DNA of 64,000 bases from Aureispira anguillae (GTDB lineage Bacteria > Bacteroidota > Bacteroidia > Chitinophagales > Saprospiraceae), in the NCBI RefSeq assembly GCF_026000115.1, contig NZ_AP026867.1:2325501-2389500 (forward strand). Reading direction: 5' to 3'. Both the position numbers and the translations under genes were made by a program. The notes below the pieces were generated by a model. The model was not told where the DNA came from. It saw nothing but the letters and a program-made list of their open reading frames with translations, and ran no database searches. Shown piece after piece: positions 17,086 through 25,878 of this stretch; within the stretch, counting starts at the first letter, position 1; each line of letters begins with the position of its first letter.

Positions 17086-18003
17086 ATGACCAATAAACTC
17101 CTAATTTTACTTCTACTATCCTCCTTGACTTTTAGCTGTTCTAAAAAAAGATCAATGGATACCTTAAGGCAAAAAATTCATACTCTATTAGCCGATAAAG
17201 ATGCTACTGTTGGTCTTGCAATCATAGGCAGTACTCCTAGTGATACACTTTCTATCAATGGCGACCAACCGCTCCCCTTGCAAAGTGTGTTTAAATATCA
17301 TATTGCTTTAGCGGTATTAAATCAAGTTGATAAAGGAGCACTTCATCTAAAAGAAAAAATCCCCATTAGCAAAGCCGATTTGGATAATAATTTGTGGAGC
17401 CCAATACGCAAAAAATATCCTACAGGTATTGATTTACCGCTAGAAGAAATTCTAAAATATACCGTTATTTATAGTGATAACGTAGGTTGTGATTTGTTGC
17501 TAAAACTTATTGGAGGTCCCAAAGTCGTGGAACAGTATCTCCACCAAGCTGGCATCACAGATTTAGCCATTAAATATGATGAGGTCACTCAACAAAGTGT
17601 TTGGGAGCGACAATATGAGAATTGGACAACAGCAAAAGCTGCGAATAAAGCCTTAAAAGTGTTTTTTGACAATGCCAATCAGCAGTTATCTCCTGAAAGT
17701 CACCATTTTTTATGGGAGGTAATGAAAGGTTCAAAAACAGGAAAAAACTGCATTAGGGGCTACCTGCCTGAAGATGTTGTGGTTGCTCACAAAACTGGAC
17801 ATTCAGGAAAAAATGAACAGGGACTAACTGGCGCTCAAAATGATATTGGGATTATTTTTTTACCAGATGGCAGGCACTTTTATTTAAGTGTTCTGGTGAG
17901 CAATTCTAATGAAACGCCTAGTGTAAACAAAAAAATCATAGCGGATATAGCCAAACTCACTTGGGACTACTTTAATAAAAATAGCCGTTCTTTGACCAAA
18001 TAA
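17086..18003 (+). CDS. Class A beta-lactamase, lipoprotein form (subclass A2-like)
   Basis: This 305-residue serine beta-lactamase would hydrolyse beta-lactams in the periplasm. All the class A signatures are present: S67-V-F-K70 (nucleophile and general base), S130-D131-N132, an omega loop with E166, and K236-T237-G238. The long omega-loop region ending in ENWTTAKAA resembles the PER/VEB/CfxA branch found in Bacteroidota. The N-terminus (LLLLSSLTFSCSKK) has a lipobox-like cysteine, so the enzyme is probably membrane-anchored. It starts the unit with the next membrane-protein gene 12 bp downstream. The actual spectrum cannot be read from sequence. Confidence 0.9.
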   Translation: MTNKLLILLLLSSLTFSCSKKRSMDTLRQKIHTLLADKDATVGLAIIGSTPSDTLSINGDQPLPLQSVFKYHIALAVLNQVDKGALHLKEKIPISKADLDNNLWSPIRKKYPTGIDLPLEEILKYTVIYSDNVGCDLLLKLIGGPKVVEQYLHQAGITDLAIKYDEVTQQSVWERQYENWTTAKAANKALKVFFDNANQQLSPESHHFLWEVMKGSKTGKNCIRGYLPEDVVVAHKTGHSGKNEQGLTGAQNDIGIIFLPDGRHFYLSVLVSNSNETPSVNKKIIADIAKLTWDYFNKNSRSLTK

Positions 18004-18015
18004 TTAGATACAACC

Positions 18016-19485
18016 ATGCAGCAAATTATTTCCAAACGCTCCTTCTATATTCTACTCCTTTTTATTATAGGTTTAGATTTAATTAGTAGCTATTTTTGTT
18101 ACCTACAAACCCCACTGTTAGGAGATCTTGGCAATATTGTGCTTCCTTCGCCGAGTTATAGTCATGTATTAAACGATCCCTTAGGTTTTCGAGCATTATT
18201 AACAGGCGAAAAATATGTTGGTCCCAATCGTTTTTTTGCCCATTGGTTGCCTTATACTTATTTTAATACCGTTCCCTTTTTTTTTCAACGATTCACCAAT
18301 CCAGTCGATAGTCTGTATATCAGTGCTGCTATTCTTAAGCTTTTCACACAATTGGGAATAACAGCGCTTTTAAGCCATTGGATTGTTGGAAAAACGAGTT
18401 TATTAAACAGTCGTTATTTACTGATATTTACTTTGCTCAGTGCCCTGTTTTTAGCCTCTCCACGTGGCTATTTCTTTCCAATGCGGGTCGTAGATCACTC
18501 GATTATCTATACCTTTGCTTATCCATTTTCTTTCTTTTTTGTTTTGTTGTATTTACATCCCTTTGTTGGTATGTATCAAGGAATGCGCTCCACCGTCTTG
18601 CGTTGGTGGGAACATATTGTTTTGTTTTTGCTTTCTTTTCTAGTGGTTTTCCACGGTCCTATTAATGCTCCAAGTGCCATTCTCATTTCAGGTTTAATTT
18701 TGTTGGTCTTGTGGTGGAAACAATTTCAAGCCTCTAACTTGGACTATAGCATCAAGCGATTTTTTAGTGCGATTCAAGCCATTCCATTTGCTTTTCTTTT
18801 TCATTTTATAGGACTAATTTTATTGGGGCTCTATTCCTTTTATTTGGGGCTATTTAATGCAGAAAATCCTACCACCATTCCAAGTTTAGGAGAACGTTAT
18901 GTCTATCTAGGGCAAGGTGTTTTAAAAGTTTTATTTCAAATTAAGGCCACTCCACTTCCCTTAATTGCCTTAACCGCTATTTTCTATTTTAGTATTGCTA
19001 AAAATTCTCCATCCAAAGAAGCACAAAAGTTATTAAAATCCATTCAATACATTGCATTATTTTCTCTTATTTATACCCTTTTATTACCCTTGGGAGGGCA
19101 TCGTTCCTATCGCTCGCTTATCTTCCGTTTTGACACCATGCTTCCAATCACTTGCGGACTTTTTGTACTCTTTGGAGCAACCACCAATTTATTAGTCCAA
19201 ACGCTAACTGGCAAAAGAAAACAACAATTACAGCTATTTCTTAGCATGCTCGCATTGGTTATTGTTCTAATTGATATGAACTCTTTATATCCTGCCCGTT
19301 ATGATTGTGAACGTTCTACATTTTTTCAACTTTCTAAGGCAACCGAAGAACCTGTTTTGATCCCCGACTGTACGATAATGTCTTGGGAAACAATTTCAGC
19401 AAGCCCAACACCCAGCAACCAAGCAAAACTCTTACACCGTTGGAATATTACACAACGACCTTTATTGTATTATCATAAAAAATAA
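18016..19485 (+). CDS. Polytopic membrane protein of unknown function
   Basis: This 489-residue protein has about ten strongly hydrophobic segments spread from residue 8 to about 420, with a short hydrophilic C-terminal tail. The first loop (FRALLTGEKYVGPNRFFAHW) follows the first membrane helix, in the place where GT-C glycosyltransferases carry their extracytoplasmic loop. No diagnostic DD/DE motif could be confirmed, so this is only a suggestion. It follows the beta-lactamase gene by 12 bp and is probably co-transcribed. I do not recognise the family. Confidence 0.65.
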   Translation: MQQIISKRSFYILLLFIIGLDLISSYFCYLQTPLLGDLGNIVLPSPSYSHVLNDPLGFRALLTGEKYVGPNRFFAHWLPYTYFNTVPFFFQRFTNPVDSLYISAAILKLFTQLGITALLSHWIVGKTSLLNSRYLLIFTLLSALFLASPRGYFFPMRVVDHSIIYTFAYPFSFFFVLLYLHPFVGMYQGMRSTVLRWWEHIVLFLLSFLVVFHGPINAPSAILISGLILLVLWWKQFQASNLDYSIKRFFSAIQAIPFAFLFHFIGLILLGLYSFYLGLFNAENPTTIPSLGERYVYLGQGVLKVLFQIKATPLPLIALTAIFYFSIAKNSPSKEAQKLLKSIQYIALFSLIYTLLLPLGGHRSYRSLIFRFDTMLPITCGLFVLFGATTNLLVQTLTGKRKQQLQLFLSMLALVIVLIDMNSLYPARYDCERSTFFQLSKATEEPVLIPDCTIMSWETISASPTPSNQAKLLHRWNITQRPLLYYHKK

Positions 19486-19550
19486 AAATCCCCAAGAATA
19501 AATTCTCAGGGACTCAACTAAAGTGTACAAAAGGAATTTAGTTTTTAACG

Positions 19551-19596
19551 CTTTGCCTAGTTGTCTGCCTACCCCAACAAGCAGACAACGACAAAG
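19551..19596 (-). terminator. Hairpin directly after the FGE-like T9SS gene
   Basis: GTTGTCTGC (19560-19568) pairs with GCAGACAAC (19581-19589). An outer CTTTG/CAAAG pair (19551-19555, 19592-19596) extends the stem across an internal loop. It sits immediately beyond the minus-strand stop codon at 19598. No long T-run follows, so termination efficiency is uncertain. Confidence 0.5.
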
Positions 19597-19597
19597 G

Positions 19598-20845
19598 CTA
19601 TTGCATCACTATTTTTTGTCGATAAGTCTTAGACTTAGCGGTAACCAAAACCACATAATTACCCGACGACAAGGCACTTAACAAAAGTGTATCGTTATTC
19701 ATAATCGATTTAGACAATACCAATTGCCCCCAGTAGTTATATATAGATACTTCCAAAGGAATTGATCCTTCTTTCTCCAAAACAATTTGAATTGTTCCAC
19801 TAGCAGGATTAGGAAAGACTTGTAAGGACTCGGAAGTAGCAACTTTTGTAATGCTTGTGTTGGTTGCTCTACGCACCACCCGAAATCCCATATGATCCGT
19901 GGTAACAAAAGGAGGGGTATCAAAACGGTGACTACTCATTGCAAAAGGATCAGGATAAGTATGATTTCCTCCTCTGATTACTTTTACTTTCATGCTGTCT
20001 GGCTCAACCTCATTAATGGGGTTACAACAATAAGCACTATCTATACACGTCTGATAAAAATCCTCCCTATACCAATCCAAACACCACTCTGAAACATTAC
20101 CTGCCATATTATATAAACCAAATGGATTAGCAGGAAACAGTGTTCCTACAGGAGCAGGATAAGGTAAAAAGTTTGGGTCACTAGTTGGGGTAAAACTTCC
20201 ATAATTAGCTTGCCCAAAACTAAGCATTCCATCATCCGTTGGATAGAGCAATTGTTGGTTGGCTCTTGCAGCATACTCCCATTCGGCTTCTGTAGGAAGC
20301 GAAAGACCATAATAATCAACATACATCATTGCTCCGTACCAACTCACCCAAGTCGCAGGCCAGTTTTCGTAGCCCGACACCACGGAATAAACATTAGAAG
20401 AGGAATCCCACTCAATCCAACACCTGTTCAACGAATCCTGCCCGCCTCCTGCAATGTTACTCAACTCAATTAATACTTGTCCAGCCCATTCACCTACCAA
20501 AGTGCTATCCGCCATAATATTCCAAGAATGCCCATTGGCAATATCTACCGAATCGCTAGACCAATCTCCAGGAACCCCCTCTTCTGCAAACAGATTTCCT
20601 TGTTGAGCCATTTCATTTAAGAAGGTCACATATTGAGCATTCGAAACCTCTGTTTCGCCGATTCCAAAAGAATCTATTGTAACCGTATGCTCAGGAGCTT
20701 GGTCATTAAACATAGCGGGAGCGTTATTGTTGCCCATTGTAAAAGAGCCCGCTGGTATACCGATTATATTACCAGAATAGACTTGGCAAAAAGCTGCTGT
20801 TGTCATAAACTGGAATAGCAAAAGCTTCAATACTTTTTTTTTCAT
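19598..20845 (-). CDS. FGE-sulfatase-fold protein with T9SS sorting domain
   Basis: This 415-residue exported protein starts at ATG 20845 with the signal peptide KKKVLKLLLFQFMTTAAFCQ. Residues about 25-330 are a formylglycine-generating-enzyme-like (SUMF1) domain: IPAGSFTMGNN, GIGETEVSNAQYVTFLNEM, LPTEAEWEYAAR, NPFGLYNMAGNVSEWCLDW, RGGN and the terminal GFRVVRR. The cysteine pair that makes FGE catalytic, expected between RGG and GFR, is absent, so formylglycine formation is unlikely. A T9SS type A sorting domain (VFPNPASG to the end) sends it to the surface. It is one of three tandem relatives. Confidence 0.85.
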   Translation of the reverse strand: MKKKVLKLLLFQFMTTAAFCQVYSGNIIGIPAGSFTMGNNNAPAMFNDQAPEHTVTIDSFGIGETEVSNAQYVTFLNEMAQQGNLFAEEGVPGDWSSDSVDIANGHSWNIMADSTLVGEWAGQVLIELSNIAGGGQDSLNRCWIEWDSSSNVYSVVSGYENWPATWVSWYGAMMYVDYYGLSLPTEAEWEYAARANQQLLYPTDDGMLSFGQANYGSFTPTSDPNFLPYPAPVGTLFPANPFGLYNMAGNVSEWCLDWYREDFYQTCIDSAYCCNPINEVEPDSMKVKVIRGGNHTYPDPFAMSSHRFDTPPFVTTDHMGFRVVRRATNTSITKVATSESLQVFPNPASGTIQIVLEKEGSIPLEVSIYNYWGQLVLSKSIMNNDTLLLSALSSGNYVVLVTAKSKTYRQKIVMQ

Positions 20846-20935
20846 CGTTTTTTGTTTGAGTACGGGGCAAAGCTCAACCATAGAGTCGATTTATTATTTC
20901 TAAGCTTTGCCCTGTACGCTTTTTTATTTAGTCAA

Positions 20936-21985
20936 TTAGTTTTTTACTACTCTAAAACCAAAGTGATCGTTTCCTGTGTTTGGTTTTGCTGCATGGTTCC
21001 AAGTTATTTTCATAGTCATTGGAAAGTAATTGAACGATCCCCCAAACAAACCTTTTAAATGATTTGGATCTTCTGGCTCATCGGCAATATAATAATCTTC
21101 ATCTTGCTTGCCCATAGAGAAAACGTCTGTACCTCTGTACCAATCCTTTGTCCATTCCCATACATTTCCACCCAAATTATAAACTCCTAGTGGATTTGGA
21201 GATAATGAATTAACAGGTTGTACATGTCCTTTGTGAATTGGAAATGGAGGACTTGTAGCATCTACATTGTACCAAGCAGCACTAGGATTTACGGTTCCAT
21301 CAGCGGTAGCATAAGCAAAATCTTGCCCTCCTTTTCCCGCTAGTTTCCATTGTGTAAAGGTAGGTAGGTCGCAATTGTAGAATTTTGCAAACGCTTCTGC
21401 CCCATAGTATCTTACAAAATTAGCTGGCCAAGTTTTTACTTCTTCTAAGGTTGGCATCAAACCATCGGTATCCCCTGCACCATAAAAACCATTAGCATTG
21501 CCACTCAGCTCATACCAATCGTTTTTTGAGTCAACTACATTAGCGTATATGTTAGGATCAAAATAAGGGTCCCAATCTATTGTTGCAGGATCTTTAATCT
21601 CAAACGTTTGCGTTGTTTCATCAAAATAGATAAAACAGATATTGAGCGGATTTTCCATTTCATCCAAGGTATAAACACCATCGCTATTATGGTCTTTTAC
21701 TACTCGACTTCCCCCTAGATAAATCAATTCTTTTCCATCCAAATCATACACCTTTTCCGTAGTAGCATCAAAGGTAATTTTATCTTCTGCAAAAGCTCTA
21801 TTTAGAAAAAGAGCATACTCTTCATTAGAAACCTCTGTTGCCGCTATTTCGAAGCTAGCAATTGTTCCATCCGTTGGGACGGTTACAAATTCTATATCCA
21901 ATTCAGGACTTGTTGCAATTGGTTCTTCTTTAGCACAAGAAGAGATTAACAAAACTGTAAACAAAGCAAAAGCTATTTTAAACAT
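20936..21985 (-). CDS. FGE-sulfatase-fold lipoprotein
   Basis: This 349-residue lipoprotein has a lipobox at LLISSCAKEE. Its SUMF1-like domain runs from about residue 45 to the end: ATEVSNEEYALFLNRAF, LPTFTQWKLAGKGGQ, NPLGVYNLGGNVWEWTKDWY, then GGSFNYF and GFRVVKN. No catalytic cysteine pair is present near the C-terminus. Its layout, a lipoprotein with a single FGE-like domain, resembles the gliding lipoproteins GldJ and GldK in general terms, but no specific orthology can be claimed. It lies 90 bp upstream of the T9SS relative and 95 bp downstream of the third copy. Confidence 0.82.
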   Translation of the reverse strand: MFKIAFALFTVLLISSCAKEEPIATSPELDIEFVTVPTDGTIASFEIAATEVSNEEYALFLNRAFAEDKITFDATTEKVYDLDGKELIYLGGSRVVKDHNSDGVYTLDEMENPLNICFIYFDETTQTFEIKDPATIDWDPYFDPNIYANVVDSKNDWYELSGNANGFYGAGDTDGLMPTLEEVKTWPANFVRYYGAEAFAKFYNCDLPTFTQWKLAGKGGQDFAYATADGTVNPSAAWYNVDATSPPFPIHKGHVQPVNSLSPNPLGVYNLGGNVWEWTKDWYRGTDVFSMGKQDEDYYIADEPEDPNHLKGLFGGSFNYFPMTMKITWNHAAKPNTGNDHFGFRVVKN

Positions 21986-22080
21986 ACGATATTATAATTT
22001 TTAGTAGTTCGCTAATTACCTCTATGAATTTGGTACGATTGTATGGTTTTTAGCGAACGATTGAGTTGATATTATTATAT

Positions 22081-23052
22081 TTAATTCTTTACTACTCTAA
22101 AACCAAAGTGATTATTCCCTCTATTTTCAAAATCAGCCGCCCTAGCATACGTCAGCAAGGTGCTAGCATGATAATTCCATGATCCTCCTCTTCTTACCCG
22201 TTTAGCATCGGTTCCAGGAGTAGTATTAAGCGGGTCTGTTGCTCCATCTTGGTAAAAAGAAGCACTATAATAATCTTGGCACCACTCCCATACATTTCCT
22301 CCCATATCATACAAACCGTATGGGTTGGCTGCATAAGTACCTACTTCCACAGAATGACCATTGGCATTGTAAACTCCAGGAAGGTCTCCATTGTAATTTG
22401 CTTTGGTCAAAGAAAGCGTTCCATCATCCGTTGGGTACTCCAATTGTTGTCCACCTCGTGCTGCACATTCCCACTGAGCCTCTGTTGGCAGACTAATCCC
22501 ATAGTATTCTGCAAAAGCAAAAGCACCAAACCATTTCACCCAATTGACTGGCCAATCTGCTTTGGTAGCATCCAACAATTCAAATTGATTATTCGTTGTA
22601 TTAAATGCAATCCAACTTTTATTGTCCAAATGCTCAGGATCACCGTGGCTCGTACAGCCCCCTGTTTCGCCTAATTGCAAAAACACCTCGCCTGCATTGG
22701 GCGCATCTCCTGCACCAATGACTACTTTTTCGGTATAACTTCCACAAGGATCTTGCAGTTGTTGTTCTATCACTGTAATCCAGGCATCTTGATAAGCCGC
22801 ATTCAAAAAGTCAATATACTCCTGATTGGTAATTTCTTTTTCAGACATTTGAAATGCAGATAGACTTATCGTTACCGCAGGCGCATCATTCTGGATGGTG
22901 GTTCCCCCCATTTGGAAGGTTCCTGCTGGAATTTCTTTAAAAATTATACTTGAGGGTAAGCTTGTACTTACTGTCGTTGTTGTTGGTACCTCTGTTTCTT
23001 TACAAGAACACAACATCAATAAAACTGCAAAAAAGACACTACTAGACTTCAT
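22081..23052 (-). CDS. FGE-sulfatase-fold lipoprotein
   Basis: This 323-residue lipoprotein starts at ATG 23052 (MKSSSVFFAVLLMLCSCKE, lipobox LCSC) rather than at an upstream in-frame ATG at 23079, which only adds hydrophilic residues. The SUMF1-like domain covers about 35-323, with IPAGTFQMGG, EKEITNQEYIDFLNAAY, LPTEAQWECAARGGQ, NPYGLYDMGGNVWEWCQDYY, RRGGSWNYHAS and GFRVVKN. As in its two neighbours, the catalytic cysteines are missing. It is the most canonical of the three and the first in the direction of transcription. Confidence 0.84.
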   Translation of the reverse strand: MKSSSVFFAVLLMLCSCKETEVPTTTTVSTSLPSSIIFKEIPAGTFQMGGTTIQNDAPAVTISLSAFQMSEKEITNQEYIDFLNAAYQDAWITVIEQQLQDPCGSYTEKVVIGAGDAPNAGEVFLQLGETGGCTSHGDPEHLDNKSWIAFNTTNNQFELLDATKADWPVNWVKWFGAFAFAEYYGISLPTEAQWECAARGGQQLEYPTDDGTLSLTKANYNGDLPGVYNANGHSVEVGTYAANPYGLYDMGGNVWEWCQDYYSASFYQDGATDPLNTTPGTDAKRVRRGGSWNYHASTLLTYARAADFENRGNNHFGFRVVKN

Positions 23053-23180
23053 TTTATTATTTTTATTTATAAATAACATGGAACTTCCACTTTTATCTGA
23101 AATAAAAATACGACATAAAATCAGCCTTAGATAAGATTATTGGTTAACGACTGGATTCCAAGGGTAAGCGATTGTTTGGA

Positions 23181-23894
23181 TTATAATTTTGCTATTTTTT
23201 TTCTAAACTTTTGTAGAAATGTTCTGCCAATTGGAATGTTCTGCCCTTGGATGGCAATGGATTTATAAGAAAAATGGTCAACTTTTGACAAGGCAACAAT
23301 ATAAGATTTGTGAACCCGACAAAAGTTATCTTCTGGCAAACTTTGTAAGGTAAACTTCATGCTTTGTTGTGTCAAATAATATTTCTCAGCTGTGTGAATT
23401 TTGACATAATTATCCATTGCCTCTACATATAAAATATCAGCCAATAAGATTTGTACATTTTTATATTCTACTTTAACAACAATAGAAGCTCGTTTCTCTT
23501 CTTCTTGCTCCATAAAAGTCGATCGAGCCAAATGCTTTTCAACTTTTTGAACTGCTTTGTAAAACCGTTCAAAATCAAATGGTTTTAGCAAATAATCTAG
23601 GGCGTTAAGATTATAACTCTCAACAGCATATTTGCTATGAGCGGTTGTAAATATTAGGGCAGGAAATTCGGGAATTTGCTGGATTAGTTGGATGCCAGAT
23701 ATTTCAGGCATTTTAATATCCATGAACACCGCATCTGGCTTATGATGCCTCAAATAATCCAAGGCTTCAAAAGGATTGTCAAACAAATCAATTAATTCAA
23801 GCTGTGGAATTTTTGCACAAAAATCTTCGATTAGCGCCAGCGCAAAAGGCTCATCATCAACAGCAATGCAGGTTATTTTTTGCTTATTTCCCAT
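23181..23894 (-). CDS. LytTR-family response regulator
   Basis: This 237-residue response regulator has an N-terminal receiver with phospho-acceptor D59 (AVFMDIKMPEISG) and the conserved KPF loop (LLKPFDFERF). The C-terminal LytTR DNA-binding domain covers about 135-237 (ILYVEAMDNYVKIHTAEKYY, CRVHKSYIVAL). Its start overlaps the end of the upstream sensor-kinase gene by 11 bp, so the two are co-translated. It is predicted to bind DNA when phosphorylated by that kinase. The tandem FGE-like genes lie directly downstream and are candidate targets by position only. Confidence 0.92.
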   Translation of the reverse strand: MGNKQKITCIAVDDEPFALALIEDFCAKIPQLELIDLFDNPFEALDYLRHHKPDAVFMDIKMPEISGIQLIQQIPEFPALIFTTAHSKYAVESYNLNALDYLLKPFDFERFYKAVQKVEKHLARSTFMEQEEEKRASIVVKVEYKNVQILLADILYVEAMDNYVKIHTAEKYYLTQQSMKFTLQSLPEDNFCRVHKSYIVALSKVDHFSYKSIAIQGQNIPIGRTFLQKFRKKIAKL

Positions 23895-24963
23895 TGTTTT
23901 TTTGATTGTTAATCTTAAGTTTCACTTCAAATACATTTCCATCGTTATTAATCGATAAAGTATGTCGATTGGGATAAATAAGCTCTAACTGTCGTTTCAC
24001 ATTGTCGATCCCTGTCCCCGTTTTAGTCTCTATTTCTTCTTGCTCTGTTGCAATAATTGTATTCAAAACTTTCATTGACAGTTGGTCTGCATCTGCTGTT
24101 ATTTGAAGATAAATTGTTGTTGCTTTGCGAGTACTGACCCCATACTTAAATGCATTTTCAATAAAAGGAATCAGTAATAAAGGAGCAATCATCAAGGTTT
24201 CTTCTTGAACGCTAATTTCGCTTTTCACCTCGGTATGTTTAGGCAATCGCAATCGCTGTAGATCAATATATTTAGTAATATAATCTATTTCCCTCAAAAG
24301 AGGAACAGAATCATTGCTTGCCTCTGTAAATACATAACGCATCATATCAGAGAGCGCAATAATTGCTTTTGGTGCCTCATCTGCTTTTTTGATGGCTAAA
24401 TAATAAATGCTGTTCAGAGAGTTAAATAAAAAATGTGGGTTCACTTGCGACTTTAGCAAAGCTAATTCTGCTATGTTTTTTTCGCTTTTTAAGCGTTGAT
24501 TTAATTGTTGTGCGTCCTTTAAACTTTCTATAATAGAAATGACTAAGGTAATGACAAAATACATAAATAGCGCTCCAAGTCGCATCTTTGCTTTTAGTTC
24601 CTCTTCCAAGCCAAAAGGGTCTTGCGTCCACGGATGCTCTGGCAATAACCGACACACCACTTTGGGAAAATGTCGATAAATCATAAAACAAACGACAATT
24701 AACCCTAAGTAGATAAAGATTCTATCGTTTAATAAGTATTGAGGTGTGAATTTGAGATAAAAAGCATAAAATACAACTATTAATACTAAAAAAGCCGCTA
24801 TGTAATAAACGGGAGCATAAGTGAAAATCAGTCCTATGTTTTCTAGCAAAAAAATAGGCGCAACAAAGAGCAACAACCAAAGTATTAGATGCTTCAAATA
24901 AGTTAGCTCTTTACCATTTTCTTTTGTAATTATTTTTGTTCTTAGGCTCATTTTTAATTTCAT
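23884..24963 (-). CDS. LytS-type sensor histidine kinase
   Basis: This 359-residue membrane kinase has about four N-terminal transmembrane helices (roughly residues 22-145), then a His_kinase (PF06580-type) domain with the phospho-histidine in VNPHFLFNSLNSI (H177). An HATPase domain follows, with the N-box segment LLIPFIENAFKYG and a terminal GTGIDNVKRQLELIY. ATG 24963 is used; a TTG 21 nt upstream is the only longer option. It forms a typical Bacteroidota LytS/LytR pair with the next gene. Confidence 0.9.
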   Translation of the reverse strand: MKLKMSLRTKIITKENGKELTYLKHLILWLLLFVAPIFLLENIGLIFTYAPVYYIAAFLVLIVVFYAFYLKFTPQYLLNDRIFIYLGLIVVCFMIYRHFPKVVCRLLPEHPWTQDPFGLEEELKAKMRLGALFMYFVITLVISIIESLKDAQQLNQRLKSEKNIAELALLKSQVNPHFLFNSLNSIYYLAIKKADEAPKAIIALSDMMRYVFTEASNDSVPLLREIDYITKYIDLQRLRLPKHTEVKSEISVQEETLMIAPLLLIPFIENAFKYGVSTRKATTIYLQITADADQLSMKVLNTIIATEQEEIETKTGTGIDNVKRQLELIYPNRHTLSINNDGNVFEVKLKINNQKNNGK

Positions 24964-25125
24964 TTGTAACTCCTTCTCTTGCAAGGAATAAAAAAAATGT
25001 GACTTTTATTAATTTGCAATCGAAAGATATTCCCCCAGTTCCTTTAAAATTGGCAAACGTCCAAAATATATCGGTCAACAACACTACCTTATTCGTATCT
25101 TCAAAAACTCTTCAAAATTTATAGC

Positions 25126-25155
25126 TTGTTTTATTTTTCAAAATCATTACCTTAG
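25126..25155 (+). promoter_or_regulatory. Bacteroidota-type promoter of the OmpR-type regulator
   Basis: TTG (25126-25128) and TACCTTAG (25148-25155) are separated by 19 nt, close to the TTTG-N19/21-TAnnTTTG consensus. The predicted start of transcription is at or next to the ATG at 25160, so the message would be leaderless or nearly so. Confidence 0.5.
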
Positions 25156-25159
25156 TTCA

Positions 25160-25852
25160 ATGATCAAAATATTATTAGTAGAAGACAACAAAGAGCTTAG
25201 GCAAAACACCCTTGACTTTTTAACTCAAGAAGCCTATATTATAGAAGTAGCTGAAAACTACAAAACGGCTCATCAAAAACTCCAACAACATCGTTATGAT
25301 ATTCTTTTGTTAGACCTCATGCTCCCCGATGGGAATGGAATAGAATTGCTAAGGCAACACATAAAAAGCAAACAGTCTAGTGGAGTCCTTATCATCTCCG
25401 CAAAGGGTGCTCTAAATGATAGAATTGAAGGACTAGATTTGGGGGCTGATGACTATCTTCCCAAACCCTTCCATTTATCGGAACTCAATGCGAGAATAAA
25501 AGCTATTTATCGTCGAAAAATGCAACAAGGGCAACAAGAAATCAGTTTTGGTCAACTCAGAATAGATACACAAGCCCAAAAAGTCTATGCCAAAAACAAA
25601 GAACTTGTCCTTACCAAAAAAGAATACGCTCTTTTAATCTACTTTGTGAACAATCGAGATCGAATGCTAAGCAAACAAGCCATTGCTGAACATGTATGGG
25701 GAGATTATGTCCACGATTTGTTAAATTGTGATTTTGTATACCAACATATCAAAAATTTGCGCAAAAAATTGGCAAAAGAAATAGGAGAAGATTATATTCA
25801 AACTGTTTATGGAGTTGGTTACAAGATGAAAAAAACACCCAACATCACTTAA
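25160..25852 (+). CDS. OmpR/PhoB-family response regulator
   Basis: This 230-residue regulator has a receiver domain with VEDN at the start, phospho-acceptor D52 (LLLDLMLPDGNG) and LPKPF. An OmpR-type winged helix follows (about 130-225: LTKKEYALLIYFVNN, LNCDFVYQHIKNLRKKL, IQTVYGVGYKM). The cognate kinase gene starts 26 bp downstream. The pair is divergent from the LytS/LytR pair with about 200 bp between them, so the two regulatory systems share one control region. Confidence 0.92.
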   Translation: MIKILLVEDNKELRQNTLDFLTQEAYIIEVAENYKTAHQKLQQHRYDILLLDLMLPDGNGIELLRQHIKSKQSSGVLIISAKGALNDRIEGLDLGADDYLPKPFHLSELNARIKAIYRRKMQQGQQEISFGQLRIDTQAQKVYAKNKELVLTKKEYALLIYFVNNRDRMLSKQAIAEHVWGDYVHDLLNCDFVYQHIKNLRKKLAKEIGEDYIQTVYGVGYKMKKTPNIT

Positions 25853-25854
25853 TT

Positions 25855-25871
25855 TAATACTCCGTTAATTA
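25855..25871. repeat. Solo copy of the TAATACTCCGTTAATTA repeat end
   Basis: This 17-nt stretch is identical to 58570-58586, the left end of a MITE-like element, and shares TAATACTCCG with 10839-10848. It fills most of the short gap between the response-regulator stop and the kinase start. No matching right end was found nearby. Confidence 0.5.
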
Positions 25872-25878
25872 TATCCTT

